Source: Myroides injenensis M09-0166
GTDB lineage: Bacteria; Bacteroidota; Bacteroidia; Flavobacteriales; Flavobacteriaceae
Direction: 5' to 3'
NCBI RefSeq assembly: GCF_000246945.1
Contig: NZ_BAEX01000024.1
Coordinates: 1 to 37,796, forward strand
DNA length: 37,796 nucleotides
A program made the position numbers and the translations under genes. The notes under the pieces are model-generated. The model was not told where the DNA came from. It worked only from the letters and a program-made list of their open reading frames with translations, and did no database searches. This document shows, in pieces, positions 11,001 to 17,897 of this stretch. How positions within the stretch are numbered: the stretch's first letter is position 1; each line of letters begins with the position of its first letter.

Positions 11001-11111
11001 TGTTTCGGCATCTCTAACAATAATAGCTGATTTCTTTTCTTGTGCATAGCTTATTAACGTACAAGACAGTATCAATGCTAAAGACAGTATTGATCTTTTT
11101 ATAGTATGCAT
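8064..11111 (-). CDS. SusC/RagA family TonB-linked outer membrane protein
   Basis: A 22-strand TonB-dependent channel that imports the ligand caught by the SusD partner encoded 5 bp downstream. I start it at 11111 (1015 aa), where a signal peptide begins (MHTIKRSILS..., ending at SYAQ). A longer in-frame start at 11162 would lie upstream of the -7 box at 11145-11152 and would put 17 hydrophilic residues before the signal. Order: signal peptide, carboxypeptidase-regulatory-like Ig domain (about 25-105), a short VVTGY-containing segment, plug with IRGIGSLQDENTNPLYVLNG and YGSRGANGVIVITSKKG, then the barrel, ending in a terminal Phe. The response regulator/kinase pair lies upstream on the same strand and is the natural candidate regulator. 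Confidence 0.93.
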   Translation of the reverse strand: MHTIKRSILSLALILSCTLISYAQEKKSAIIVRDAETLVPLPGVTIENITKDEVGFTLEDGLYEVVDIDQKDVKLRITYLGYSDKLITLKAGEYPMYIDLDVEDNLLEGIVVTGYTKQSRAKTTGAVSKIEAQAINQSQVSAMDQALQGQVAGLYVASPSGQPGTPGRVTIRGIGSLQDENTNPLYVLNGMPISPASFTALNPDDFEDITVLKDAAATAQYGSRGANGVIVITSKKGRNDVDGLRVIYQTQYGYSQANNSKWDMMNTSQRLQFEEILQDQDLPGWAYSRNNPYKIINGVEVAKTEADYIEGDRRLAEIRQTNIDWKKKLLRRGINQSHNLSFQAGNKTTQHYTSLNYFKQEGVLYNSGIEKFNVNSNIHHHSGRLTTDFFINLANINSQSSESDFDVSETNPVASMYFALPYEKPYDKNGILTPGTNRFGTNALSMYNDVSRKEKQQKGMLAGNFSLDVTDDFKLTSTIGVDYTKLSNTHIIKSDTYFGRLVEEGGKGMYSQGDQTNIGLMANIGANYKYRWDAHEIEAIALMEMNRQKYNYHGFTGYGLIDGLDNTAGGITPGTPENDFIPKIEGSASENLLLSQLALLRYSYENRFTFSTSLRRDGSSRVPRDNRYKYFYAVGGSWNLMAEDFMDNINVISLARIRASYGLTGNANGFASDFGYRRLYGPGQYNGDTALTPITPGNNHYNWEMNKIVDIGIEFGLFDNKVIGEVDFYNRITSDLFLDRSLSNTSGFESIADNMGKIRNRGIELKLSGDVIRRGDFTFNLGVNFAYNKNKILSLGSEDEIITEDYSIHQVGKQIGHFYMVRWAGVDQQTGAPLYYDKEGNITTTYDPDNAVLVKGGFDPSIKGGFTTNFKYKKLEVSALFTFIKGMYRLNTGEFYRTSADQTYRVYNQSRSMLDIWQNPGDISDHPGAQYARYITDRELQKADYLKLRNLNINYKFTKLGRANKIVKEINVFAQGQNLITWTKWKGQDPEDDNNWYQYEYPLPRMITAGVKVIF

Positions 11112-11144
11112 AAATAAATTTGTTGAATAATTTTTACTACAGGA

Positions 11145-11152
11145 CAAATCTA
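11145..11152 (-). promoter_or_regulatory. Candidate -7 box of the SusC-SusD operon
   Basis: On the minus strand TAGATTTG matches TAnnTTTG and lies 33 bp before the ATG at 11111. A good -33 TTG is not present at 17-23 bp, which would fit an activator-dependent promoter. It helps reject the start at 11162. Confidence 0.35.
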
Positions 11153-11541
11153 TTTTAGCCAAATTAGGTAGTCATTAAAAAGATATGAAAACGAGATTAA
11201 AAGCTCATTAAAAAATTTTAATATCAAGTATTTTTCATAAATAAAACTCTGGATCAAAACAATAAATCAAAAAAATCATTAGGTTTTTCCATACAACATG
11301 AAGAAATATAAATAATTCATAGGGTTCATAGGATTATATATAATTAATTATCCTTATTAATCTAAATTATTATCGTGAAAACTATTTTAAGTATAGCCAT
11401 ATCGCTAAAAATCAGAAAAGCTCTACTCTATATTTTACGTTATATCTAGCTCATAACAAGAGATGAGGATTATTCAATCAACTTATGGATACCCCAACAA
11501 AATAAAAAGTGCTAATCCTTAATTAATTCTATGATAATCTA
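11153..11541. other. Intergenic region upstream of susC
   Basis: AT-rich DNA between the histidine kinase stop and the candidate -7 box of susC. No gene was found. A weak long-loop inverted repeat (AGGATTA near 11466 and TAATCCT near 11513) lies just past the kinase stop and may act in termination. Response-regulator sites could lie here, but I could not identify a convincing direct repeat. Confidence 0.4.
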
Positions 11542-12900
11542 TTACTTTAATTTCGGTATCATAACTGTAACATTAGTTCCTTTACCTAACTCAGAGTCTA
11601 TCAATAGTTTTCCTTTGTGCAAATGAACTATTTTAGAAGCAAGTGACAATCCTAGCCCAGTACCTTTTATACCAAATGCATTACTAGAGCGATAGAAAGG
11701 AAGAAAAAGTTTATCAATATCTTCTTTTTTAATACCTATACCTGAATCTTTAATGGCAATAATAATATTAGCATCGTCTGTTTTTAAAATAACTTCGATA
11801 GGCTTATTATGCGAGAACTTACTAGCATTTAAAATAATATTTGACAATGCTAATTCTAATAAATTACTATTACCATTAAAGAAAAGCTCGTGCAGATCTT
11901 CTTCTGTATTTATTTGTAATACTAAATTCAAATCTTTCTTTGCTGCTATAATATGGTCAATCATCCTCCACCAAAAATCCTCAAATACATGTCTATACAA
12001 AGGATAGACAGAACTATCCAGTTGCGATAAGGCTAATAAATTATTTATCATTTGATCCATATGCACAGCGTCGTTCACTACTCCTTGCAATACTTTTACA
12101 TATTCTTCATTCGTTCGAGTTTGACGCAAAGCAATTTCTGCATTTCCCATTAAAGAAGCAATTGGCGTTTTTAATTCATGAGAAGCATGAGATACAAAGG
12201 CCTGTTGGTTATCAAAAGACTCTTGAACACGAATAAACAAATCATTAATAGTTTCACTTAATATTCGTATTTCATCTTTTGACATATCTTTGGTAGGAAT
12301 TGGTTGAAATAGTGTATTAATGTTTTTTTTAGCAAAATATTTATTGATTCGAGTAATAGGAATTAAGAAATAACCAGCAAATAAACGAGAGAGAAAAAAA
12401 GTAATAACCAGTGCTATCACTAAACTAATAAGCATGACAGTTCTCAATTGTGATAAAGCTGCAGCACCTTTATCATTTGTAGCTTTAGCCATTATGATGA
12501 AATCTCCGGAATTATCTCTGTAAAAAATACCTACGACATACTCTTCACCTTGTTTAAAGTAAATTTTCTTTTTAGATATAACTTCTTCTAGAATATACTT
12601 ATCCCACTTCAAATCTCCTTCCTCAATAAAAGTAGGACCGAGGTGAATATCATAAATTCTAATTTTCTCATGAGGTAGTGTACGAGGATACTTACGCAAG
12701 ACCTCATCAAATTCGGCCTTTGTAAAATTATCTTCCGCTAAATAATTATGACCTACTGTAAAAGCTCTATCTTCTAATTGTTTAAAAAATGTATTCTGCC
12801 AATGCGATGATACAATAACATAAACTGTTACTAATACACTGCACAATAAGATAGCAAATAAGCCCGAAAACTGTAGCGATAGTCTATTGCGTATTTTCAT
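11542..12900 (-). CDS. Sensor histidine kinase, HAMP type
   Basis: An inner-membrane sensor that autophosphorylates and passes phosphate to the response regulator encoded just upstream. Membrane segments are at about 10-31 and 152-176, flanking a periplasmic sensor region of about 120 residues. A HAMP linker follows (about 178-230). The DHp helix has SHASHELKTP with the phospho-acceptor His241. The ATPase domain has an N-box Asn358 (NIILNASKFS), DSGIGI at 385-390 and GTGLGLSL at 413-420. At 452 aa it is a complete classical kinase, not a hybrid SusR-type regulator. Its ATG overlaps the stop of the regulator gene by 4 bp, so the two are translationally coupled. The signal is unknown. Confidence 0.94.
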   Translation of the reverse strand: MKIRNRLSLQFSGLFAILLCSVLVTVYVIVSSHWQNTFFKQLEDRAFTVGHNYLAEDNFTKAEFDEVLRKYPRTLPHEKIRIYDIHLGPTFIEEGDLKWDKYILEEVISKKKIYFKQGEEYVVGIFYRDNSGDFIIMAKATNDKGAAALSQLRTVMLISLVIALVITFFLSRLFAGYFLIPITRINKYFAKKNINTLFQPIPTKDMSKDEIRILSETINDLFIRVQESFDNQQAFVSHASHELKTPIASLMGNAEIALRQTRTNEEYVKVLQGVVNDAVHMDQMINNLLALSQLDSSVYPLYRHVFEDFWWRMIDHIIAAKKDLNLVLQINTEEDLHELFFNGNSNLLELALSNIILNASKFSHNKPIEVILKTDDANIIIAIKDSGIGIKKEDIDKLFLPFYRSSNAFGIKGTGLGLSLASKIVHLHKGKLLIDSELGKGTNVTVMIPKLK

Positions 12901-13574
12901 ATCTCATCTTTTAAGATATATCCCATACCTATAACAGTATGTATAAGTTGTGTGTCATATTGCTTATCTATCTTACGTCTTACATAATTGACATATACAT
13001 CTATAAGATTTGTTCCTCTGTCAAATCCTATTCCCCAAACTGCTTCTGCTATTTGTGTTCTGGTAAGCACCCTATTTTTATTGACCAAAAAATACTCTAA
13101 TAGGGTATATTCTTTTTGAGTAAGAATAATTGATTTATCCCCTCTAGTTACTGTTTTTTTGTAAATATTCATCACTAAATCCCCTGCCCTATATTCGAGG
13201 GTGGGCATACTGATAGAAATGCGACGAGATAATGCTTTTATTCGAAGAAGAAGCTCTTCAAAGTGAAAAGGCTTAGTCAAATAATCGTCTGCTCCCATAT
13301 TAAATCCTTTAACTTTATCATTCAATGTAGATAAAGCTGTCAACATTAAAATAGGAATTTCACTTTTGTACTTTTTTATTTGTTGACAAATTTCGAATCC
13401 ATTAATATGTGGTAATATCACATCTAAGATGATCATATCAAAATCTTGTTCCATAGCGAGCTGTAGTCCTATCATACCATCGTAGGCAAATACAACCTGA
13501 TGCTGACTTTCTTCTAGCCCTTTTCTAATAAAATTAGATACACTTACTTCGTCTTCAATTAAAAGTATATTCAT
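12897..13574 (-). CDS. OmpR/PhoB-type DNA-binding response regulator
   Basis: The receiver domain (about 1-115) has the acidic pocket E7/D8, the phospho-acceptor Asp51 (IILDVILP), Thr79 and Lys101 (DDYLTKPF). The C-terminal winged helix (about 128-225) has the typical EYTLLEYFLVNKNRVLTR and DVYVNYVRRKID segments. It is the first gene of a two-gene unit with the histidine kinase and has a candidate promoter 17 bp upstream. The orientation and position suggest control of the SusC-SusD pair downstream, and possibly of the divergent OmpA-like gene; neither can be shown from sequence alone. Confidence 0.95.
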   Translation of the reverse strand: MNILLIEDEVSVSNFIRKGLEESQHQVVFAYDGMIGLQLAMEQDFDMIILDVILPHINGFEICQQIKKYKSEIPILMLTALSTLNDKVKGFNMGADDYLTKPFHFEELLLRIKALSRRISISMPTLEYRAGDLVMNIYKKTVTRGDKSIILTQKEYTLLEYFLVNKNRVLTRTQIAEAVWGIGFDRGTNLIDVYVNYVRRKIDKQYDTQLIHTVIGMGYILKDEI

Positions 13575-13590
13575 CGCTCTGATTTTAATA

Positions 13591-13620
13591 CAAAACTAAA
13601 GCATAAATCAAGCCAGTAAA
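13591..13620 (-). promoter_or_regulatory. Promoter of the two-component operon
   Basis: On the minus strand TTTA (13617-13620), 18 bp, then TAGTTTTG (13591-13598), a perfect TAnnTTTG. The regulator ATG is 17 bp downstream, so the leader is very short. Confidence 0.5.
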
Positions 13621-13775
13621 TTGTATTAGAGAAATTTAATCCTCCATTAGAAAACAGTTAGAACAAAAGAAAAACATCGAAAAACAAATTCTTTTTTAGC
13701 CTTATTATACCCCGATTTTCATATATAAAAATTAAGTACATTAGCTATATTTTTCTAAGTAAAACAACAATAAAT

Positions 13776-14804
13776 ATGAAAAAGTCACTTATCTGTTTAA
13801 GCCTAGCATTTGCGCTATTTTCATGTGGTTCAAAGGAACAAAAACAACAAACCAATGAAAAGCAAACTATTGACATTGTATCAGAAGAAAAGAAAGAAAA
13901 CTCCGTGAAACATTTTGATGTCAATACACTACCTATTACACAAGAGTCTATTGGTACATTCCCTTTTTTATTACCACCTGAGAACTACTGTTATGGTTAT
14001 TGCAGTAGCTGGAAAGGGCAACCTAACCCTAATGACTTTAATAACTTTGACAAACAATACTTCGCTATTAAAGGAGAACTTATACCAATAGAAGGAAAAA
14101 CCTACAACATATCAATTGAAAAAAACAGAGCAAAAGATAACGCTAGATTTAATAGCCTAGAAGTAGAAAACAGCTATGACAAAGCAATAATAGCTTTAGG
14201 CGGAATAAAAATAAATGATCAAGTAATAAATCAAGAAGCTATAGATAAAATAGGAAAAGAAGAAATACTTAAATATGGGTTTTCTATTCCTTCCGCTGGA
14301 AGTAAAGTGAGCACCTATGTAATTCGCACTAATGATAAAGAAGTATGGATACAGTTCAAATTACTAAATGAAGAAAGTGGAAATCTAACAATTTTAGAAA
14401 AAGGAGAGTTAAAGCCCCTTTCTGTAGAGAAAGTTACCGCTGATCTTATGAAAATAGAGTTAGATAAAACTGGAAAATCAATCTTGTATATCAATTTTGA
14501 TACTGACAAATCAACTTTAAAACCCGATGGAAAACAAATAGCGGATCAAATCTTAAAACTATTACTAGACCATCCAACTCTTAACTTAATGATAGAAGGA
14601 CATACAGATAATACTGGAAACAGTGAGCACAATAAAAAATTATCCCTAGATAGAGCTAATACTTTGGTTTCTTATTTAACTATTAATGGTGTCGATACTT
14701 CTCGTCTAGAAACAAAAGGAATGGGAGATGAAAAACCTTTAAAACCAAATGATTCTGAAGAGAATAAATCTCTTAACAGAAGAGTTGAGCTCATTAAAAA
14801 ATAA
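13776..14804 (+). CDS. OmpA family lipoprotein
   Basis: An outer-membrane-anchored, peptidoglycan-binding protein. The N-terminal signal peptide ends in the lipobox LFSC with Cys17, followed by a Lys/Gln-rich linker. The middle region (about 45-225) is unfamiliar; it contains YCYGYCSSW (71-79), with two Cys that might form a disulfide. The C-terminal OmpA domain (about 236-342) has INFDTDKSTLKPDG, then EGHTDNTGN with Asp278, the second diaminopimelate-contact Arg near 293 and NRRVE at 334-338. At 342 aa it is complete. It is divergent from the two-component operon. It probably links the outer membrane to the cell wall; the role of the middle domain is unknown. Confidence 0.9.
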   Translation: MKKSLICLSLAFALFSCGSKEQKQQTNEKQTIDIVSEEKKENSVKHFDVNTLPITQESIGTFPFLLPPENYCYGYCSSWKGQPNPNDFNNFDKQYFAIKGELIPIEGKTYNISIEKNRAKDNARFNSLEVENSYDKAIIALGGIKINDQVINQEAIDKIGKEEILKYGFSIPSAGSKVSTYVIRTNDKEVWIQFKLLNEESGNLTILEKGELKPLSVEKVTADLMKIELDKTGKSILYINFDTDKSTLKPDGKQIADQILKLLLDHPTLNLMIEGHTDNTGNSEHNKKLSLDRANTLVSYLTINGVDTSRLETKGMGDEKPLKPNDSEENKSLNRRVELIKK

Positions 14805-14932
14805 AGACATTCGTTCTATAAATAAAAACAATATATCTATTATCTAAAAAATATAGATTATTTCGAATCAATTCTGTTCATTAATTTAATATACTACTTT
14901 AAAAAATATTAAGGAGATAAAACCAATTTAAA

Positions 14933-15001
14933 ATGATATATTTACGGATGTACATTATGGGTTTACTCGATTCCATAATCACTAGTCCAAGGGGGATCTG
15001 A
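14933..15001 (+). CDS. Possible 22-aa peptide ending in a terminator
   Basis: An ATG preceded at 11 bp by AAGGAG (14911-14916), rare in this AT-rich window, opens a 22-codon frame. Its TGA (14999-15001) lies in the loop region of the following terminator hairpin. It contains repeated Met/Ile/Leu (MIYLRMYIMGLLDSI...), a hydrophobic stretch. It could be a small membrane peptide, a leader peptide or chance. No homology is known to me. Confidence 0.25.
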   Translation: MIYLRMYIMGLLDSIITSPRGI

Positions 15002-15022
15002 AAAGATTCCCCTTTTTATTTT
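14989..15022 (+). terminator. Strong intrinsic terminator with a GAAA loop
   Basis: The arms AAGGGGGATCT (14989-14999) and AGATTCCCCTT (15004-15014) pair over 11 bp with one G-U, closing a GAAA tetraloop, and are followed by a T-rich run. It lies 185 bp after the OmpA-like gene, further than usual. It may end that transcript or a separate small RNA/peptide transcript. Confidence 0.8.
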
Positions 15023-15204
15023 TTCACTTTTCAGAGTATCTTCTTATCATTTTGATAAACTTTTTCATTCTTTAAATTTGAAATCAGGTATATTAAAACC
15101 TAAAATAACCTTTAGTGACCACATTTGCCCATATATAATCTTTTAAAAATCCTATCTCATCCCTTATATACAATAGCATTGTTACTTTTTATTTCTATAA
15201 TTAT

Positions 15205-15304
15205 AAGGAGTTTGTTCGGGGTTTGTTCGGGAAAAGTTAGCCCCAATGCGGTTTTGACATAGTAAACCCGAACAAAACCCGAAGCGTACTCGAACAAGCC
15301 CCTT
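15205..15304. repeat. Palindromic intergenic element built from TTGTTCGGG units
   Basis: The left part has two direct copies of TTTGTTCGGG (15211-15220 and 15222-15231, period 11). The right part has the inverse units CCCGAACAAA (15267-15276), CCCGAAG (15278-15284) and CTCGAACAA (15289-15297). The outer ends AAGGAG (15205-15210) and CCCCTT (15299-15304) also nearly pair. The whole can fold into a long imperfect hairpin with an inner GCCCC/GCGG-containing loop. It is clearly GC-richer than its surroundings. It carries no gene. It may be a dispersed repeat (REP/MITE-like) or a regulatory structure. Confidence 0.6.
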
Positions 15305-15362
15305 GTTTATATGAAATCAAAGGTTCAAAATCCTACTAGAACAGAATTAGTTATCAAAAAAA

Positions 15363-15542
15363 TTATAAATATAAATTATCCAATAACTTATCTACATTGA
15401 TAGAAGTTACTATAATATCATTAGGCAAGTGAATAGCAAACTGATTATTATCTAATCGTTCTACACAAACAATGTAATTGATATTCAATAAGTACTGCTT
15501 GCCTTGTGTGCTTGTAATGCGCAAAAATGGATTAATCATCAT
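15363..15542 (-). CDS. Small hypothetical protein, 59 aa
   Basis: An ATG ATG start directly abuts the stop of the 119-aa gene (TAA then ATG), which suggests translational coupling. The protein runs M-M-I-N-P-F-L-R-I-T-S then alternates hydrophobic and polar residues (QYLLNINYIVCVER, FAIHLPNDIIVTSINVDKLLDNL), consistent with a compact beta-rich fold closed by a helix. The layout resembles small FlbD-like proteins (gene-product-length beta sheet with a C-terminal helix), but this is a visual impression only. The reading frame has good codon use and a sensible position at the end of the WG-repeat operon, so I consider it real. Function unknown. Confidence 0.6.
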   Translation of the reverse strand: MMINPFLRITSTQGKQYLLNINYIVCVERLDNNQFAIHLPNDIIVTSINVDKLLDNLYL

Positions 15543-15902
15543 TTAATTATATTGAATTCTACTTAATATTTTCAACAAGGTTTTTAGATCCTCACCTACA
15601 AAACAGAAACTTATTATCTCGCCCGTTCGTAGCCATAATTTTAAAACTCTGTGTGTAGAATCTACTTCTGTTATAGAGTAAGACTCAATCTTTTTTAATA
15701 AAAAAATACGCACTTCGCTGCTTTGATTTGGCCTATTTAATTTTAAATACATCTTATGCCAACCCACCCCTATCATGCCTTCTTTTCCATTGTAAGCTAC
15801 ACGTAATCTATATATTTCTGAATATTTGGAGAAATATCTTTTTGCCTCACTAGTGTCACTTGAGCGCAATTCTGTTAAGTTATATGCTAGCTCATTTGTC
15901 AT
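15543..15902 (-). CDS. Hypothetical protein, 119 aa
   Basis: I do not recognise the family. There is no signal peptide or membrane segment. The first 25 residues are polar and probably helical. The rest alternates beta strands (YRLRVAY, MYLKLNR, VRIFLLKKIESYSI, VLKLWLRTGEIISFCF) and ends in an amphipathic helix (EDLKTLLKILSRIQ). Seven strands capped by a helix would fit a PH-like fold; this is inference. It lies 34 bp after the WG-repeat gene and directly before the 59-aa gene, so the three probably form one operon. Confidence 0.7.
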   Translation of the reverse strand: MTNELAYNLTELRSSDTSEAKRYFSKYSEIYRLRVAYNGKEGMIGVGWHKMYLKLNRPNQSSEVRIFLLKKIESYSITEVDSTHRVLKLWLRTGEIISFCFVGEDLKTLLKILSRIQYN

Positions 15903-15936
15903 AATATCTTGTCCTCATTAAAGTTAATCCTTCTAT

Positions 15937-17415
15937 CTAGGCTGATGGTAAGCCTTGTTTCTGTATAAGTGATGCTGAAAGTTCACAATACTCCTCTTTA
16001 GTGTCTAAGTTTATAAAGAACACATCTTGATTCATTGTTATAGGATTTTTTACTCCTACTTCTACTAATTTACCTTTCACTCTGTAGATACTGTCAAAAG
16101 CTGGCTTACTGATTACTTTATTATCCAAACTAATAATGCCAAATAGACCATTTTTCTCTAACTGAAATTTACAACTATATAGGTTTGATAATAATCTTAA
16201 ACTGTTATATTTAGGAGATAGTACCCAATCTTTCTTATTAGCGTTCCACATACCTTTTAATTTATGTTCTCCTCGTTTTACCGTTACGATATACACAGGT
16301 TCTACCACCTCACTAATACACTCTACATTAATGACCGTTTCACCAGCTTCAAGTACAATACCGCTAACTATTTCTTCTTTCTTAGGCCAAATTACCTCTC
16401 CCATAAGATTAACAACATTATATCCAATAAAGCTCAAAACACTCTCTGCAGTACCTTGTGGAATATAATCTGTTAGAGTTCCCAAACGAGATAATACATA
16501 GAAATTACTACCCAATTGATCTACTCTATCTGGTTTCACTTCTATCAAAAAGAAATGCTTAGAAACAACAGGAATGATATTAACTACATTTCTCCATATA
16601 TCAACTAGTGGTCTATCGGTGTGCAAGTCAATCTTTTTTAAATGTACTGGAAGTGGCATATCAAATTGTTCATTGACATAAAACCTACCATTTCCTTTTG
16701 TATCTCTGTATATAACTGGAGGACTAGCAATAAGACTCTCATTAGTTTTAAAATAAACCAAGTGTTCTTTTCCTTTATAAGTAATCGGAAAAACACAACT
16801 CTGAATAATTTCATAAGACTTAACTCGCTTCCCCTTATGATTGTAAACGCGAACTTTATCACTGCGAACTTTACGCACTAATTTTAATCCGTGATCGCAG
16901 GTTCCTATAAAATTTGAAAGTATTTTCTTAAAACGTTTCTTTTTTGCTTTATACAAGTCCTCATCTATTTGTAAAAACTTTGTACTAAACGATTTAATAG
17001 GTATAGCTTCACCACGCGAATAATGATGCGCTATTGTTGTCTTTTTAACTTTGAGTATTTTCTTATTATCCAAAAGAAAAACTGTTCTTTTTTCGCGCAA
17101 ACTGCCTCTATCAATTACAGGGAGAAAAGAGCTATTGCGACTTAAAAAGTTAATATTAGGAAATAACTTCCACTCCCAAAAGCGAGTTTTTACAGTATAA
17201 TTTCGCATAACCGAAGCCACAGTGTACCTGCGCACTACATATAAATCAATCTCTAAAAATCTAAAGGATACTATAACTTTATTTGCTTGATTAATTACAC
17301 CAAATAAACCTTGCTCATTCTTCACGACAGCATAACCTGTACTTGTAAAAAAATCAACATGAGAATACTGTGGGGCAATTAAGATATTTTTATTCTCATC
17401 ACAATATCCATACAA
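15937..17415 (-). CDS. WG-repeat protein, 5' end frameshifted at an A9 tract
   Basis: It contains WG (KWG) beta repeats: GLYGYCDENKNILIAPQYSHV, GLFGVINQANKVI, then LKGMWNANKKDWVLSPKYNSL and GLFGIISLDNKVISKPAFDSI near the end. Such repeats are taken to form beta-propeller-like binding surfaces. The middle (about 60-380) is divergent and Lys/Arg-rich. The start coordinate is a TTG. The same frame continues upstream as KKNYIPFLGENG, completing the first repeat, but then meets a stop at 17458-17460 with no ATG. A plausible ATG (17474-17476) opens MKNQSLNSKK in another frame; removing one A from the A9 tract (17444-17452) fuses it to the first repeat. No signal peptide is seen. Function unknown; partner genes follow downstream. 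Confidence 0.8.
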   Translation of the reverse strand: MYGYCDENKNILIAPQYSHVDFFTSTGYAVVKNEQGLFGVINQANKVIVSFRFLEIDLYVVRRYTVASVMRNYTVKTRFWEWKLFPNINFLSRNSSFLPVIDRGSLREKRTVFLLDNKKILKVKKTTIAHHYSRGEAIPIKSFSTKFLQIDEDLYKAKKKRFKKILSNFIGTCDHGLKLVRKVRSDKVRVYNHKGKRVKSYEIIQSCVFPITYKGKEHLVYFKTNESLIASPPVIYRDTKGNGRFYVNEQFDMPLPVHLKKIDLHTDRPLVDIWRNVVNIIPVVSKHFFLIEVKPDRVDQLGSNFYVLSRLGTLTDYIPQGTAESVLSFIGYNVVNLMGEVIWPKKEEIVSGIVLEAGETVINVECISEVVEPVYIVTVKRGEHKLKGMWNANKKDWVLSPKYNSLRLLSNLYSCKFQLEKNGLFGIISLDNKVISKPAFDSIYRVKGKLVEVGVKNPITMNQDVFFINLDTKEEYCELSASLIQKQGLPSA

Positions 17416-17443
17416 ACCATTTTCCCCTAAAAAAGGAATGTAG

Positions 17444-17452
17444 TTTTTTTTT
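17444..17452 (-). repeat. A9 homopolymer at the start of the WG-repeat gene
   Basis: Nine consecutive A on the coding (minus) strand. With eight A, the ATG at 17476 reads straight into the WG-repeat frame; with nine it does not. It is a candidate slippage site or a sequencing error point. Confidence 0.5.
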
Positions 17453-17476
17453 AGAATTTAGGGACTGATTCTTCAT

Positions 17477-17845
17477 AATAGTAGCTATTTGTACTAAAAT
17501 ATACTAAAAAACCGAATAAAAAAAGAAGAATCAAATAAAAATGACTTAGAAAACAAGAAGAAAAATCTCATAATTCGAAAACTATAATTCAAACTTTACT
17601 TTATTAATTTCCAGACAAAGAAAAAATACTATGACTAAACTGCTCTCTTATATTGTTGAAAATCATATAAAATGTCAAAAAACATCATTGTTAACGTATA
17701 AATTTAGATTAATCTAAATTTAATTACTTACAATTAATTTTTCATCATCAAAATACATTTTTAACTAATAATAATTATCTTTCAATACCCAATAACCATC
17801 ATTATATTCAATAAAATTACCATACTTTAACAATAATAATTTAAA
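17477..17845. other. Intergenic region between divergent WG-repeat and AraC genes
   Basis: About 370 bp of AT-rich DNA without a coding region that I can support. It must hold the WG-repeat promoter on the minus strand, which I could not identify. The AraC promoter follows at 17846. Confidence 0.45.
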
Positions 17846-17873
17846 TTGTTTCTAAATAATTATTGTATTTTTG
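17846..17873 (+). promoter_or_regulatory. Promoter of the AraC gene
   Basis: TTG (17846-17848), 17 bp, then TATTTTTG (17866-17873), a full TAnnTTTG match. It covers the possible TTG start codon at 17871, so translation must begin further down, at 17898 or 17907. Confidence 0.6.
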
Positions 17874-17897
17874 TATCCTAAAAAAACTAGTAAAACC

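Noticed and set aside
8064-11162. A longer start for the first SusC at 11162
   Set aside because: It would place 17 hydrophilic residues before the signal peptide and lie upstream of the candidate -7 box at 11145-11152.
15205-15304. CRISPR or integron attachment site
   Set aside because: The units are about 10 bp, not regularly spaced with unique spacers, and no Cas gene, integrase or cassette structure is nearby.
16264-16881. Short frames on both strands inside the WG-repeat gene
   Set aside because: All overlap the repeat-bearing frame, have biased Tyr/Phe/Asn composition and no start context.
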